Shown piece by piece: positions 7,926 through 16,615 of a stretch of DNA of 39,379 nucleotides; position 1 is the first letter of the stretch; every line of letters begins with the position of its first letter. A program made the translations under genes and the position numbers. The stretch comes from Akkermansia sp. GTDB lineage: Bacteria > Verrucomicrobiota > Verrucomicrobiia > Verrucomicrobiales > Akkermansiaceae. The DNA is taken from positions 1-39,379 of the forward strand of contig JAFURE010000065.1 in the NCBI GenBank assembly GCA_017471985.1, read 5' to 3'. The notes beneath the pieces were generated by a model that was not told the origin of the DNA, did no database searches, and saw nothing but the letters and a program-made list of their open reading frames with translations.

Positions 7926-8708
7926 TTACTGCAGCATGTCGGGCGTGACATGGTAAGTGGCGCCGCAGCGCGGACAAGAGGCCTCCAGATACCCCTGCTC
8001 TGAAAGCAGGTCGGCAAAGTCCTTCTGCATGGTGCGAATGGTGGGCAGAATCTTGTCGAGCGTGCAGCCGCAACGGAACGTAAACTTGCGGGTCTCGAGC
8101 AGTTTGAGCTCCTCGTGTTCTTCGATTTCAGCCACATCCTGCGCAGAAAGCTCGCAGAGCCAATCATGGTCAGCGCCGGGTTGAGCCGTAATAAGCGCAT
8201 AGGTATCCCCCTGCACTTCAAAGGCACGGGCCTGACGCTGCTCGCTCTGGCGATAGAAATCCTCCACCCACTCGGCTACGGTATTGCCGGGCAGAATGAT
8301 GACGGAGGTCTGCGGCTCCTTATTGGTGCGCAGATTCTGAGCAAAAAGCATATTCTTTTCAGGCTCACGCACCCCCTCGGTGAACACGCGGCCTATCACA
8401 TCCTCCGTCAGCGAGGAACCCGACACAAAATAATTGGCCAGCATGGGGTCTTTGATATTGAGAGTCCATGCGTGGTACTCCTGCCAGGGGCGTGAGACAA
8501 GATGCAGGGTAAACCAGGCCAGCAGCTGCTTGAACATCGTATCCTCCGCCTCAGCATTGCGCTGCTTGTGCTGCATGAGGTGCAGGTAATAGTCCACAAA
8601 AAGCGGAGAAAAATCGGCCTTCAACATCAGGCAATTTCGCTTGCGCACAAAAAATGCCTGCACGGTGGTGAACTCTTCTACGGGCTGTCCGTTCTGCTGC
8701 TCAGTCAT
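7926..8708 (-). CDS. hslO: Hsp33 redox-regulated chaperone
   Basis: This is a cytoplasmic holdase activated by oxidative unfolding. The C-terminal zinc switch is visible as CGC followed 29 residues later by CPRC, four cysteines that bind zinc when reduced and form disulfides on oxidation. The N-terminal part contains the usual Hsp33 substrate-binding fold. A TTG at 8717 would add three residues; the ATG at 8708 is preferred because GGAG lies ten bases before it, one of the few plausible Shine-Dalgarno sites in the window. That gives 260 residues, slightly shorter than the E. coli protein. It is first in a likely two-gene unit with the amidase. Confidence 0.9.
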   Translation of the reverse strand: MTEQQNGQPVEEFTTVQAFFVRKRNCLMLKADFSPLFVDYYLHLMQHKQRNAEAEDTMFKQLLAWFTLHLVSRPWQEYHAWTLNIKDPMLANYFVSGSSLTEDVIGRVFTEGVREPEKNMLFAQNLRTNKEPQTSVIILPGNTVAEWVEDFYRQSEQRQARAFEVQGDTYALITAQPGADHDWLCELSAQDVAEIEEHEELKLLETRKFTFRCGCTLDKILPTIRTMQKDFADLLSEQGYLEASCPRCGATYHVTPDMLQ

Positions 8709-8728
8709 GGTTGTCAATCTCCGGGGAT

Positions 8729-8757
8729 ATCATACCCCCTCCGGGCCGAAGTCGCAA
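8729..8757 (-). promoter_or_regulatory. Promoter of hslO
   Basis: TTGCGA (8752-8757), 17-base spacer, TATGAT (8729-8734). The ATG is 20 bases downstream, giving a short leader with GGAG. Confidence 0.55.
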
Positions 8758-8790
8758 GCCTAAAATAGGCCATAGCGGACTAACGGCTGC

Positions 8791-8968
8791 GAAAATATGC
8801 GTTGGAACAATTTGTGGATAGACAAGCTACATGTTTCGATAGACAAGTTTATATGTTCGGCGGCTTGCGCCGCAAGGTGGCAGGGGGCTTCGAGTCCCGC
8901 TTTGCTCACTTGCAACGCCCACCCGGGGAACCAATAAACACCATTTGTTCCAACGCACAATTTTTCAC
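8791..8968. mobile_element. MITE-like element with terminal inverted repeats; contains repeat copy B
   Basis: GCGTTGGAACAA at 8799-8810 is matched by its exact inverse at 8945-8956. The similarity continues outward as GAAAA(T)AT versus GAAAAATTGT and inward as (A)TTTGTGG versus ATGGTG, giving imperfect ends of about 25 bases around a 178-base unit. Inside are the inverted copy of the 4530-4575 core (8805-8857) and a hairpin CGGCG-GCTTG-CGCCG. There is no open frame. The stop codon of the neighbouring membrane gene (8965-8967) lies inside the right end. No target-site duplication is obvious, so mobility is inferred. Confidence 0.5.
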
Positions 8969-9558
8969 GTTGGCCGGCTGGCGCGAGCCTTTCGTCCATA
9001 GGCAGTATTGGGATATTTGTCAGCGGCCTCGGCATAGAGCTCAGCCGCACCTACAGAATCGTGCATACGGGATTCACGCATGTGGGCCGCACGGCAGAGG
9101 AAAAGCGCCTTATCCTCCTTGCGGGGGACCTCCTTTGCGCCCCTCAGCATGGCCTGCACAGCAGCGGCGGGATCATTGAACTCATCTGCCAGCAATGTGG
9201 CCAGCTCAGCCCAGGCACGCGGGCGCGAGGAGTCCCTCTGCACCAGCTGCTCAAACTCAGCAAGCAATTCGCGCGCATGCTCATGGCGTATGCGCTCCGC
9301 CATGGCCACCAACGGGTCGTCCTCAGGCGAATAGCTGCTCATATACACCCGCTCCCCCACAAAACGCCCCCAGGCCGGCAGCACCCAGCAGCGAATCATC
9401 ACCCCCATCCACACGGCCAGCACAAGCAGCGCGCCAAACATGATAAAAAGCCCGGTGCGTGCATCTTCGTTGTCGAAGTATACACGCACCCGGAGTACGA
9501 CAATAACAAACAAGGCCAGTGGCAATAAAAACAGCAGTACTCGGAACAACTTTTTCAT
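8965..9558 (-). CDS. Membrane protein with TPR-like C-terminal domain, unknown function
   Basis: The product has 197 residues. Two hydrophobic segments near the N-terminus (about 6-23 and 36-56) are followed by a charged helical region (about 80-195) in which alanine-rich helices and the RPRAWAELATLLADEF and AAELYAEAADKYPNT segments resemble tetratricopeptide repeats. The C-terminal domain would lie in the cytoplasm if the two segments form a hairpin. It follows the LolA-like gene by 23 bases and is probably cotranscribed, which hints at an envelope role. No specific family is recognised. The last codons abut the inverted-repeat element, which may have replaced the original C-terminus. Confidence 0.7.
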   Translation of the reverse strand: MKKLFRVLLFLLPLALFVIVVLRVRVYFDNEDARTGLFIMFGALLVLAVWMGVMIRCWVLPAWGRFVGERVYMSSYSPEDDPLVAMAERIRHEHARELLAEFEQLVQRDSSRPRAWAELATLLADEFNDPAAAVQAMLRGAKEVPRKEDKALFLCRAAHMRESRMHDSVGAAELYAEAADKYPNTAYGRKARASRPT

Positions 9559-9581
9559 ATTGCCGCTCGCCTTATTTTACA

Positions 9582-10313
9582 TTATTTCTTGCGCTCAGGC
9601 AGGTCCTCCATCTCCAGATAATCGAGCGCGATGGTGCGGTTCGGATTCTGGGGATTGCGCACCTCGAGTTTCATTTGCTTAAAGAACCAGGTGCCGTCTG
9701 ACAGGCGCTGAACAGAGGTAATGGAGAAGCGCTTCTTGAGCTTGCCATCAGCGCCGTAGCCATCAATCTGCCAGGTGGTGCCATTCTCCTTGTCGACCCA
9801 CATACGCACCCAGGCAAACTGACCTGCGCCGGGGGTGGGATTCTTAACCTCCACGATATAGCAGTCACGTCCCTTAATGCGGGAGGAGGAGTTGTCGTTG
9901 ATAAGTTTACCGCCCTTCCAGTACAGGAAACGCAGGGAGAGATCCTCGTAGCAGACATCGGTACCGGCGATGGTCTGGGCGTAGGAGGACGGGGCCATGA
10001 CCTGAGCCTTGCCGTTCTTTACCAGAACCAAATCGGCATTCTTGTCCTTAATACGCACGTCAAAGCGCTGCCAGGCATCGTTGAACTTGTACTGGAACAC
10101 CAGAGTTTCGCCACGGGCGCTGATGCTGAAGGGCACCTTGTTGCGGCCCTTGCGAATGGAGCCCATCACGTCGCGATTGCCCTGACTGACCGTCATTTCG
10201 CGCATGACACGCAGCAGCTCATCGACATCAATATCCTCCTGCGCACTCAGCGGCATGAAAGAACCAAACAGAGCTGCACCAATTACACAGATTTTCTTCA
10301 AATTCATCATCAT
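9582..10313 (-). CDS. Outer-membrane lipoprotein-sorting protein-like (LolA fold)
   Basis: The product has 243 residues, with a signal peptide ending near PLSA-Q. The body has the alternating beta-strand pattern of LolA/LolB-fold proteins, especially the group annotated as outer membrane lipoprotein-sorting proteins: a substrate segment YEDLSLRFLYWKGG, then KGRDCYIVEVKNP, then WVDKENGTTWQIDGYG with a late ITSVQRLSDGTWFFKQM. It would act in the periplasm, possibly binding lipoprotein or lipid. There are three consecutive ATG codons at the start, and the first is only six bases from a TATAAT. The gene lies just upstream of the membrane TPR gene. The fold assignment is fairly firm, the ligand is not known. 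Confidence 0.75.
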   Translation of the reverse strand: MMMNLKKICVIGAALFGSFMPLSAQEDIDVDELLRVMREMTVSQGNRDVMGSIRKGRNKVPFSISARGETLVFQYKFNDAWQRFDVRIKDKNADLVLVKNGKAQVMAPSSYAQTIAGTDVCYEDLSLRFLYWKGGKLINDNSSSRIKGRDCYIVEVKNPTPGAGQFAWVRMWVDKENGTTWQIDGYGADGKLKKRFSITSVQRLSDGTWFFKQMKLEVRNPQNPNRTIALDYLEMEDLPERKK

Positions 10314-10319
10314 GCCCCG

Positions 10320-10325
10320 ATTATA
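10320..10325 (-). promoter_or_regulatory. TATAAT box six bases before the LolA-like gene
   Basis: A perfect -10 box whose last base is six bases before the ATG at 10313. No good -35 is seen at 16-18 bases. A start here would give a leaderless mRNA. Confidence 0.4.
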
Positions 10326-10374
10326 CTACATAATGGGACCGATGCATAGCATTTTTTTCGACAGGCATGCCGAT

Positions 10375-11268
10375 TTATGAGGAACCTTCCCCCTCAGTCC
10401 GGCAGCCCCAATGGCTGGTGGGGTGTTTAATGGAATATTGGGTTCGCTCAGTATTGGCTGCCGAATAGAGGGAATACGAGCGCGGCGCAGAATAGAAAAA
10501 GTCAGGCAGTCGACGCTTAAACTTGCACACCAGTCGAGCCAGAGCACCTGTTTTCGCAATATAAGCGGGTAGCCCCGCACTGTACCGTTCCCACTCTTGT
10601 TCCGTAATCTCGGACCAGCCCAGATTGTTACCGGTTACAGAGAAAGCCGCAGCAAACACTCCGGGCATGGTATGCACCCGGGGATTGGTATTCATGATAT
10701 CGCTGTAGAATACCAAATCGCCGATGGAACGCCAATTTTTCCCGAAACGGATTCCATGTCGGCGAAAAGCCCCGGCACGGTGAAAACAACCGCAGGTTAT
10801 GATTTCACACACCGTACGACTGAGCCAGCGGGATGGCACAGTCGGCCAGCGGTGGCATATATAGCGGTTCTGCGAGTCCACGACAAAGTACGATGACAGC
10901 AGAATATCGGCTCCGGAAGCAGAGTTTGCAGCGGCAGCCACATCTGCAAGAGCACCGGGCAGGTATTGCTCGTCACTGTTAAGGTGGGCCGTTATATCAA
11001 TGTCAGCCGGCATGGCGCTCCAGGCTTTATTGATGGCATCGTACATACCACTATCGCGGCAACTTTCAAAAGTAAGCGTGTAGCCATTGCGACCGGAATT
11101 CTGTTGCTGCCACGCGGCAAGCCACTCCGCAGTACCATCTGTTGAGCCACCATCCTGAACGTGATGGTGCACAAGAACTCCGTTGCCGCTCTGGTCGGCC
11201 ACTGAGCGCACACAGCGCTGCAGCCAGGCAAGAGCATTGAATGTGGGGGTAACAATGTAGAACTTCAT
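10375..11268 (-). CDS. Glycosyltransferase family 2
   Basis: The enzyme has 297 residues, with a GT-A fold starting at residue 1 (MKFYIVTPTFNALAWLQRCV). QDGGSTDGT at 38-46 is the usual nucleotide-sugar binding segment, DSGMYDAINKA at about 72-82 is the common motif of this subgroup, and NSDEQYLPGAL at about 97-107 carries the metal-binding acidic pair in place of DXD. The remaining half is poorly conserved and ends in a basic tail. It would transfer a sugar from an NDP donor to a cell-surface glycan; donor and acceptor are unknown. It stands alone, without other polysaccharide genes nearby. It has its own promoter and is separated from sdhB upstream by a terminator. Confidence 0.85.
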   Translation of the reverse strand: MKFYIVTPTFNALAWLQRCVRSVADQSGNGVLVHHHVQDGGSTDGTAEWLAAWQQQNSGRNGYTLTFESCRDSGMYDAINKAWSAMPADIDITAHLNSDEQYLPGALADVAAAANSASGADILLSSYFVVDSQNRYICHRWPTVPSRWLSRTVCEIITCGCFHRAGAFRRHGIRFGKNWRSIGDLVFYSDIMNTNPRVHTMPGVFAAAFSVTGNNLGWSEITEQEWERYSAGLPAYIAKTGALARLVCKFKRRLPDFFYSAPRSYSLYSAANTERTQYSIKHPTSHWGCRTEGEGSS

Positions 11269-11283
11269 AGACCTGCGCGGGCA

Positions 11284-11312
11284 ATTATACGAGTATCAGC
11301 AACAGAATACAA
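11284..11312 (-). promoter_or_regulatory. Promoter of the glycosyltransferase gene
   Basis: TTGTAT (11307-11312), 17-base spacer, TATAAT (11284-11289), 15 bases to the ATG. Confidence 0.55.
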
Positions 11313-11325
11313 GATTTTTATTCCG

Positions 11326-11364
11326 AAACACAAACCGCCGGAGCAGGTCTCCCGGCTCCGGCGG
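11326..11364 (-). terminator. Terminator of the sdhCAB operon
   Basis: The 10-bp stem CCGCCGGAGC (11335-11344) / GCTCCGGCGG (11355-11364) is followed on the minus strand by TTTGTGTTT. It lies 28 bases past the sdhB stop. Confidence 0.75.
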
Positions 11365-11392
11365 TGAAATGTTGCTTAGCGTATGCGCTCTA

Positions 11393-12160
11393 TCAGGAGA
11401 ACACGCCCACGGCCTCGGAGGCGCAGGCAATCATGTAGTCGCGATTGAGCTTGGCAATGTTGTCTACGCTGATACCCTTGGGACATGCGGCCTCGCACTC
11501 GTAGAGGTTGGTGCAGTTACCGAAGCCCAGAGCGTCCATCTGGCGCACCATGGCGAGCACGCGCTTGTTCTTCTCGGGCTGGCCCTGGGGCAGCAGATTA
11601 AGGTGAGCAGCCTTGGCAGAGGTGAAGAGCATGGCGGCGCTGTTCTTGCAGCTGGCCACACAGGCACCACAGCCGATGCATGCTGCGGCGTCGAAGGCGG
11701 CGTCGGCCGTCTTCTTGCGCACGGGCACGTTGTTGGCGTTGGGGGCGGCGCCGGTGCGCACGTCCACAAAGCCTCCGGCAGCAATAATCTTGTCCAGAGC
11801 GGTACGGTCTACCACGAGGTCACGCAGCAGCGGGAAAGCAGCAGCGCGGAAGGGCTCAATCCAGATGGTGTCGCCGTCCTTGAACTGGCGCATGTGCAGC
11901 TGGCAGGTGGTTACCTTCTTGCCGCCGTGGGGTACGCCGTTGATGGTGAGCGAGCACATACCGCAGATACCCTCGCGGCAGTCGTGGTCGAAGTGGATGG
12001 GCTCCTTGCCCTCGTGTACGAGCTCCTCGTTCACGATGTCAAGCATCTCGAGGAAGGAAGCCTCATCGGGGATGTTCTTGGCCTTGTAGGTTTCGATACG
12101 GCCCTGAGCCTGAGCATTTTCCTGGCGCCAGACCTTGAGCGTAAGATTGAGATTAGCCAT
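11393..12160 (-). CDS. sdhB: Succinate dehydrogenase/fumarate reductase iron-sulfur subunit
   Basis: This 255-residue subunit carries electrons between the flavoprotein SdhA and the membrane cytochrome b. The N-terminal 2Fe-2S domain shows CREGICGMC (Cys61, 66, 69) with a further Cys86. The C-terminal ferredoxin-like domain has [11 protein letters not shown] (161-171) and [14 protein letters not shown] (216-228), ligands for the 4Fe-4S and 3Fe-4S clusters. It is the last gene of sdhC-sdhA-sdhB, 39 bases after sdhA. All cluster cysteines are intact, so this subunit itself looks functional even though sdhA is interrupted. The gene order and single cytochrome subunit fit the Bacteroidetes/Verrucomicrobia type, which can run as succinate dehydrogenase or fumarate reductase. 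Confidence 0.95.
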   Translation of the reverse strand: MANLNLTLKVWRQENAQAQGRIETYKAKNIPDEASFLEMLDIVNEELVHEGKEPIHFDHDCREGICGMCSLTINGVPHGGKKVTTCQLHMRQFKDGDTIWIEPFRAAAFPLLRDLVVDRTALDKIIAAGGFVDVRTGAAPNANNVPVRKKTADAAFDAAACIGCGACVASCKNSAAMLFTSAKAAHLNLLPQGQPEKNKRVLAMVRQMDALGFGNCTNLYECEAACPKGISVDNIAKLNRDYMIACASEAVGVFS

Positions 12161-12199
12161 AATTGTGTATGAGATTCAGAAGGTTGAACTAAGTGTGCT

Positions 12200-14164
12200 T
12201 TACTTGTAGGAACGGATAGCCAGGTGCACGGTGTCGAAGGTGAGCGGCTCCTTGTGCAGAACCGGCAGTTCGCCCGTACCCTTGTACTCCCAGCAGGCCA
12301 CGTAGGCAAAGTTGGCGTCGTCGCGCTTAGCTTCGCCGTCAGCCAGCTGGTGCTCCAAACGGAAGTGAGCGCCGCAGGACTCCTCGCGATTGAGGGCGTC
12401 GTAGCAGAGCACCTCTGCGAAGTCGAGGAAAGCGGCTACGCGCCAGGCCTTCTCGAGCTCCTGGTTCATACCCTCGGTGCTACCCACAACCTTCACGTTG
12501 TTCCAGAACTCGTCACGAATGGCGGGAATCTTCTCGATAGCGTCCATCAGGCTCTCCTTGGTACGGCCCATGCCAACGTCCTCCCACACCAGCTTACCGA
12601 GCTCGCGGTGGATTTCGTCGGGGGTCTTGGTACCCTTCACGTCCATCATCTTCTGAATGCGGGCCTTCACAGCCTCCTCTGCCTCGATGAACTCGGGAGC
12701 AGCGGTGGTGATGCTGCCGGGCTTCTGAGTGGTCAGGTAGGTCGGCAGGGTGGCGGGAATCACGAAGTAGCCGTCGGAAAGGCCCTGCATGAGAGCGGAG
12801 GCACCCAGACGGTTGGCACCGTGGTCAGAGAAGTTGGCCTCGCCGAGCACGTGCAGACCGGGAATGGAGGACATGAGGTTGTAGTCCACCCACAGACCAC
12901 CCATGGTGTAGTGGGAGGCGGGATAAATCATCATCGGCTGCTCGTGGGGGTCCACGTCGGTAATCTCCTCGTACATCTCGAAGAGGTTGCCGTACTGGCC
13001 ATCAATCCACTCCTTGCCCATGCGATCGATGGCATCCTTGAAGTCCAGGAACACACCGCGACCGGTGTTGGCTACGCCGCGCTCGTCGTCGCAGGCCTCC
13101 TTGGCAGCGCGGGAGGAAATATCACGCGGAGCCAGGTTACCGAAGGACGGGTACTTGCGCTCCAGATAGTAGTCGCGATCGTTCTCAGCTACGTCAGAGG
13201 GCTTCATCTCGCCACGGCGAATCTTGGCAGCAACCTCACGGCTCTTGGGTACCCAGATACGGCCGTCGTTACGCAGAGACTAGGACATGAGGGTGAGCTT
13301 GCTCTGGTAGTCGCCCTTCACAGGAATGCAGGTGGGGTGAATCTGAGTGAAGCAGGGGTTGGCGAAGTAGGCACCCTTCTTCCAGCAGGCGCAGGCGGCA
13401 CCTACGTTGCAGCCCATGGCGTTGGTGGAAAGGAAGAACACACGGCCGTAACCACCGGTAGCCAGCAGCACGGTATCGCCGGCGTAGCTCTTAATCTCAC
13501 CGGTCACCATGTCGCGCACCACGATACCCTTGGCATGGCCGTCGACCACCACCAGGTCCATCATTTCGGTGCGGGGGTACATCTCGATGTGGCCCTTGCC
13601 GATTTCCTTCTCCATGGCCTGATAGCAACCCAGCAGCAGCTGCTGACCGGTCTGACCACGGCTGTAGAAGGTACGCTTAAGCTGGGAACCACCGAAGGAA
13701 CGGTTGTCGAGCAGACCACCGTATTCGCGACCGAAGGGCACGCCCTGAGCCACGCACTGGTTAATGATGTTGCAGCTCACCTCAGCCAGACGGTATACGT
13801 TGGCCTCGCGAGCGCGGAAGTCACCACCCTTCACGGTATCGTAGAACAGGCGGTATACGGAGTCACCGTCGTTCTGGTAGTTGTGAGCGGCGTTCACACC
13901 ACCCTGAGCGGCAATGGAGTGTGCACGGCGGGGGCTGTCCTGATAGCAGAAGCACTTCACGTTGTAGCCCAGCTCAGCCAGAGTAGCGGCGGCGGAACCA
14001 CCGGCCAGACCCGTACCCACGATAAGCACGGTGTACTTACGGCGGTTGTTGGGGTTAATGAGCTTGGCCTCGCGCTTGTACTTGGTCCATTTCTCAGCGA
14101 TAGGACCGTCCGGAATGCAGGAGTCCGGCATGTAATCACTTACGGGAAACTTAATTTCTTTCAT
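12200..14164 (-). pseudogene. sdhA: Succinate dehydrogenase/fumarate reductase flavoprotein subunit, interrupted by an in-frame TAG
   Basis: The frame reads through 654 codons from 14164 to 12200 apart from one amber codon at 13280-13282 (codon 295). The N-terminal part has the FAD motif GTGLAGG (50-56), the flavin-linking His82 in AHSIAAQGG and the HPTCIPVKG substrate loop. The part after the stop continues at once with [13 protein letters not shown] and includes [12 protein letters not shown] and [18 protein letters not shown]. The family normally reads LMSESLRNDGR here, so a Glu GAG has become TAG by one base change. No other damage is visible and codon use is uniform. This may be a recent nonsense mutation, a suppressed amber, or a sequencing error. 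An ATG at 13207 could restart a 335-residue fragment without the FAD site. Confidence 0.9.
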
Positions 14165-14188
14165 AATTGAAGAGGAGTTTGTAAGGGG

Positions 14189-14860
14189 TTATTTGAGGAT
14201 GCCGAGCATCACGCACACGGGAATGAGAATGAAACCACCGCACACGGCAACACCGAAGAGCCAGGCCACGATGTTGTAGAGCGGGCGCACCTTGCGGGTA
14301 GCCAGACCCAGGGTCTGCAGCACGGACTGCAGGCCGTGGCGCACGTGCATGAACAGGCAGCAGATGGCCACAATGTAGAAGATGGAGCACCAGGGGTTCT
14401 GGAAGGCGTGCAGGATGTGCTGATAGCAATTGGCGGGATCGCCGTTGAAGGTAAGCTGCCACAGGTGGAACACAATGAAGCAGAGAATCATGATACCGGT
14501 AATCACCATGGTACGGGAAGAAAGGGTGGCCTTCAGCGTACCTTCCTTCTGGTAGTGAGTGCGGGCATTGTAGTTCTCATACTTGAGCACCAGGGTGAGC
14601 ACAATGTGTACCAGAGCCACGGCCAGCAAGCCCAGACGAATGGACCAAAGCAGCCAGGCGGGCATGGAGTGCAGCCCCGTTGCGTAGTAGTCAATCCAGG
14701 AGCGGTCACCCGCAGCCACATCACCACCGAAAATGGTCATATTGCCGGCCAGGTGCCCCACCAGGAAGAGGAGGAGACACGATCCCGTAAGAGCCACAAG
14801 AATCTTGCGACCGATAGAGGACGTGACGAATTTGCATGCTGTCGTGATAATATCGTTCAT
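14189..14860 (-). CDS. sdhC: Succinate dehydrogenase/fumarate reductase cytochrome b subunit
   Basis: This 223-residue, five-helix membrane anchor binds two hemes and exchanges electrons with quinone. It is of the single-subunit cytochrome b558 type found in Bacteroidetes and Bacillus. Likely heme-ligand histidines are His36 (VGHLAGN), His85 (ALVHIVL), His132 (VFHLWQL) and His172 or 175 (MHVRHG). It is the first gene of the operon, 24 bases before sdhA. A poor promoter candidate is the only signal upstream, and no Shine-Dalgarno is visible before the ATG. There are no separate sdhC/sdhD pair genes, as expected for this type. Confidence 0.92.
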   Translation of the reverse strand: MNDIITTACKFVTSSIGRKILVALTGSCLLLFLVGHLAGNMTIFGGDVAAGDRSWIDYYATGLHSMPAWLLWSIRLGLLAVALVHIVLTLVLKYENYNARTHYQKEGTLKATLSSRTMVITGIMILCFIVFHLWQLTFNGDPANCYQHILHAFQNPWCSIFYIVAICCLFMHVRHGLQSVLQTLGLATRKVRPLYNIVAWLFGVAVCGGFILIPVCVMLGILK

Positions 14861-14937
14861 AAGTGCAATAACGTCTTTGCGCCCCTTACTCTACTATAAA
14901 CCGCAAGAAAAGGCAAGCACCAATCCGCATACACGCA

Positions 14938-15573
14938 TTAAAAAATGCGTTCGGGCAGTAATAACAGGACGGCAAATATCGCCAACAGCACAGAAAACAC
15001 GGCATCTATGCCATTCGTATGGCGCACATAACAGCGCCTGAGCGGCCCCCACTGCAACAGCGCCGACCACAGGCACCACCCCAGCAATCCGGCCAGGGTA
15101 AGTGCCACCATCAGCACCGGGGCATACCAAGCCAGAGCAGCATGCGACTGCAGGGGGCCGGCACTGAGGGTGAGAATGAAGAGCATGCACTTGGGGTTAA
15201 GGATGTTGCAGAGGAAGCCCTGCCAAAGCAGCAGAGAGCAACTCTGCAAACCACTCTCTTTCTGCGACAAATCCACCTCCCCGCCCTTGCGGCGGAAAGG
15301 AAAAATCACCCATGCCAGGTACAGCAGCCAGGCAGCAGCCGCCCACAGCATGTATTGGCTCCAGCTCTGACTCATAACCCAGGCACCGGCTGTGCATGCC
15401 ACCACAGCCTGAATGAAAAAGCCCAGACTAATCCCCGCCCCCACCGACACACCCCGGCGGAATCCCTGTGCCAATGCCGTGCGGAATACAAAAAAGACAT
15501 CCGGCCCCGGGCTGAGCTGAGAGAGCATCAATAACCCGCAGACCACTACCAGGCTCCATATCGCCTCTGCCAT
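14938..15573 (-). CDS. LysE/RhtB family amino-acid exporter
   Basis: The product has 211 residues and about six hydrophobic segments. The family hallmark SPGPD is at about 21-25 (QLSPGPDVFFVF), followed by the conserved region ALAQGFRRGVSVGAGISLGFF and, later, LCNILNPKCMLFIL. Family members export lysine, threonine, homoserine or similar amino acids across the inner membrane; the substrate cannot be predicted. It starts three bases after the stop of the YhaM-like gene and is clearly in the same transcript. Its stop codon lies within a small hairpin (ACGCATT/AATGCGT, 14932-14949). Confidence 0.88.
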   Translation of the reverse strand: MAEAIWSLVVVCGLLMLSQLSPGPDVFFVFRTALAQGFRRGVSVGAGISLGFFIQAVVACTAGAWVMSQSWSQYMLWAAAAWLLYLAWVIFPFRRKGGEVDLSQKESGLQSCSLLLWQGFLCNILNPKCMLFILTLSAGPLQSHAALAWYAPVLMVALTLAGLLGWCLWSALLQWGPLRRCYVRHTNGIDAVFSVLLAIFAVLLLLPERIF

Positions 15574-15576
15574 ACC

Positions 15577-16608
15577 CTATTCTTCTGCAGTGAAATGACC
15601 TAATGGCAGAACGGCATTGCCGCCCAGACCGTATTTTTTCTCGCGAATGCAGGGGCTGAGTGCTGCAGAGCTCTCGTACGCACTTCGGAACATCTCCATC
15701 TTGGCATCGATATTATCGGCGTGGTGCAGCACCAGCGCCTCGGGAGTTTTGGGAACCACGGGTGAGCCGAACTCCAGCACACCGTGGTGGGAAGCAATAA
15801 GGTGCAGCAAGTGCAGGCGCACCTGTTCCGACGGGGGCTGCAGCTCCTTCCACTCAGCCTTCTGCTCGGGTGTGCAGATTCCTTTCCACAAGCTGTTGAC
15901 AATCTCAATTCCGACGGAAATATGGCCAAGCAGCTCTCCCATTTCCGTGTATTCCACGCCGAATCCCTGCTCGGGGCAGCCGGTCTCCCACATCTTGCCG
16001 CAATCGTGGAACAAAGCCCCGGCCAGTACCAAATCCCGGTTCACCTGCGGGTAAGCACCGCATATGGCCGCAGCCGCACGCATGACCCCGGCTGTGTGCT
16101 CCACCAAGCCGCCGCGGCGCGCATGGTGCATGCCGCGAGCCGCGGCTGCGCGACAGAAGCGCCCTTCATACATAGAGGTAAGAGCACGGCAAAGGGCGGC
16201 GAGGCGAGGGTCTTTCATACCCTCCACATAATCAAGAATACACTGCCAATCAGACGCATGGCGAGCCACCAGCTCGGCGCCACCGCTCAACAGCGTTTCC
16301 TCCTCCTCAACACTCAGCGGGCGGAACTCCATCTGCGCGGCCTCCATTCCATACTGCGAACTCTGCCAATCGGCGGTCACCGCCAGCGAAGACCCCGGCT
16401 GCAGTGCACGGCAGCAGGCATTCCACGGGGCATTATCCCACACTTTCAGGGACATGTTGTCGGTAGCATCTGCAAAAACCAATTCCATGTAGGGCTTACC
16501 GGTTTTGGTCGTTCTGTCGATTTTCTGCGTCAACTGAGCAAATACAGTCCCCTGCACCGCTCCTTCAGCAGCGGCACTTTTCAGCTGCAATATGGTATCG
16601 TAGTACAC
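15577..16608 (-). CDS. YhaM-type 3'-5' exoribonuclease (OB-fold + HD domain)
   Basis: The product has 343 residues. An N-terminal OB-fold domain (about 10-95, GTVFAQLTQKIDRTTKTGKPYMELVF) is followed by a metal-dependent HD domain with HTAG (His171), HDCGK (His201-Asp202), GHISVG (His229) and SHHG then HHADNIDAKM. This architecture is that of YhaM/CBF1 exoribonucleases that trim single-stranded RNA 3' ends. The start is GTG (16606-16608). A full-consensus promoter ends seven bases before it, so the transcript should begin on or next to the GTG. It is first in an operon with the LysE-type exporter. Confidence 0.85.
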   Translation of the reverse strand: MYYDTILQLKSAAAEGAVQGTVFAQLTQKIDRTTKTGKPYMELVFADATDNMSLKVWDNAPWNACCRALQPGSSLAVTADWQSSQYGMEAAQMEFRPLSVEEEETLLSGGAELVARHASDWQCILDYVEGMKDPRLAALCRALTSMYEGRFCRAAAARGMHHARRGGLVEHTAGVMRAAAAICGAYPQVNRDLVLAGALFHDCGKMWETGCPEQGFGVEYTEMGELLGHISVGIEIVNSLWKGICTPEQKAEWKELQPPSEQVRLHLLHLIASHHGVLEFGSPVVPKTPEALVLHHADNIDAKMEMFRSAYESSAALSPCIREKKYGLGGNAVLPLGHFTAEE

Positions 16609-16615
16609 GTCCGCG

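Noticed and set aside
8880..8935. A T-arm-like TTCGAGTCCCGC motif suggesting a tRNA fragment
   Set aside because: The flanking arms do not pair properly and no acceptor or anticodon stem can be built.
13280..13282. Recoding of TAG as pyrrolysine or a general amber reassignment
   Set aside because: TAG ends at least two other genes here, the position is Glu in relatives, and no pyl genes or suppressor tRNA are seen.
12224..14170. A plus-strand open frame of 648 codons opposite sdhA
   Set aside because: Shadow of sdhA. Its length shows only that stop codons are rare on the antisense strand.
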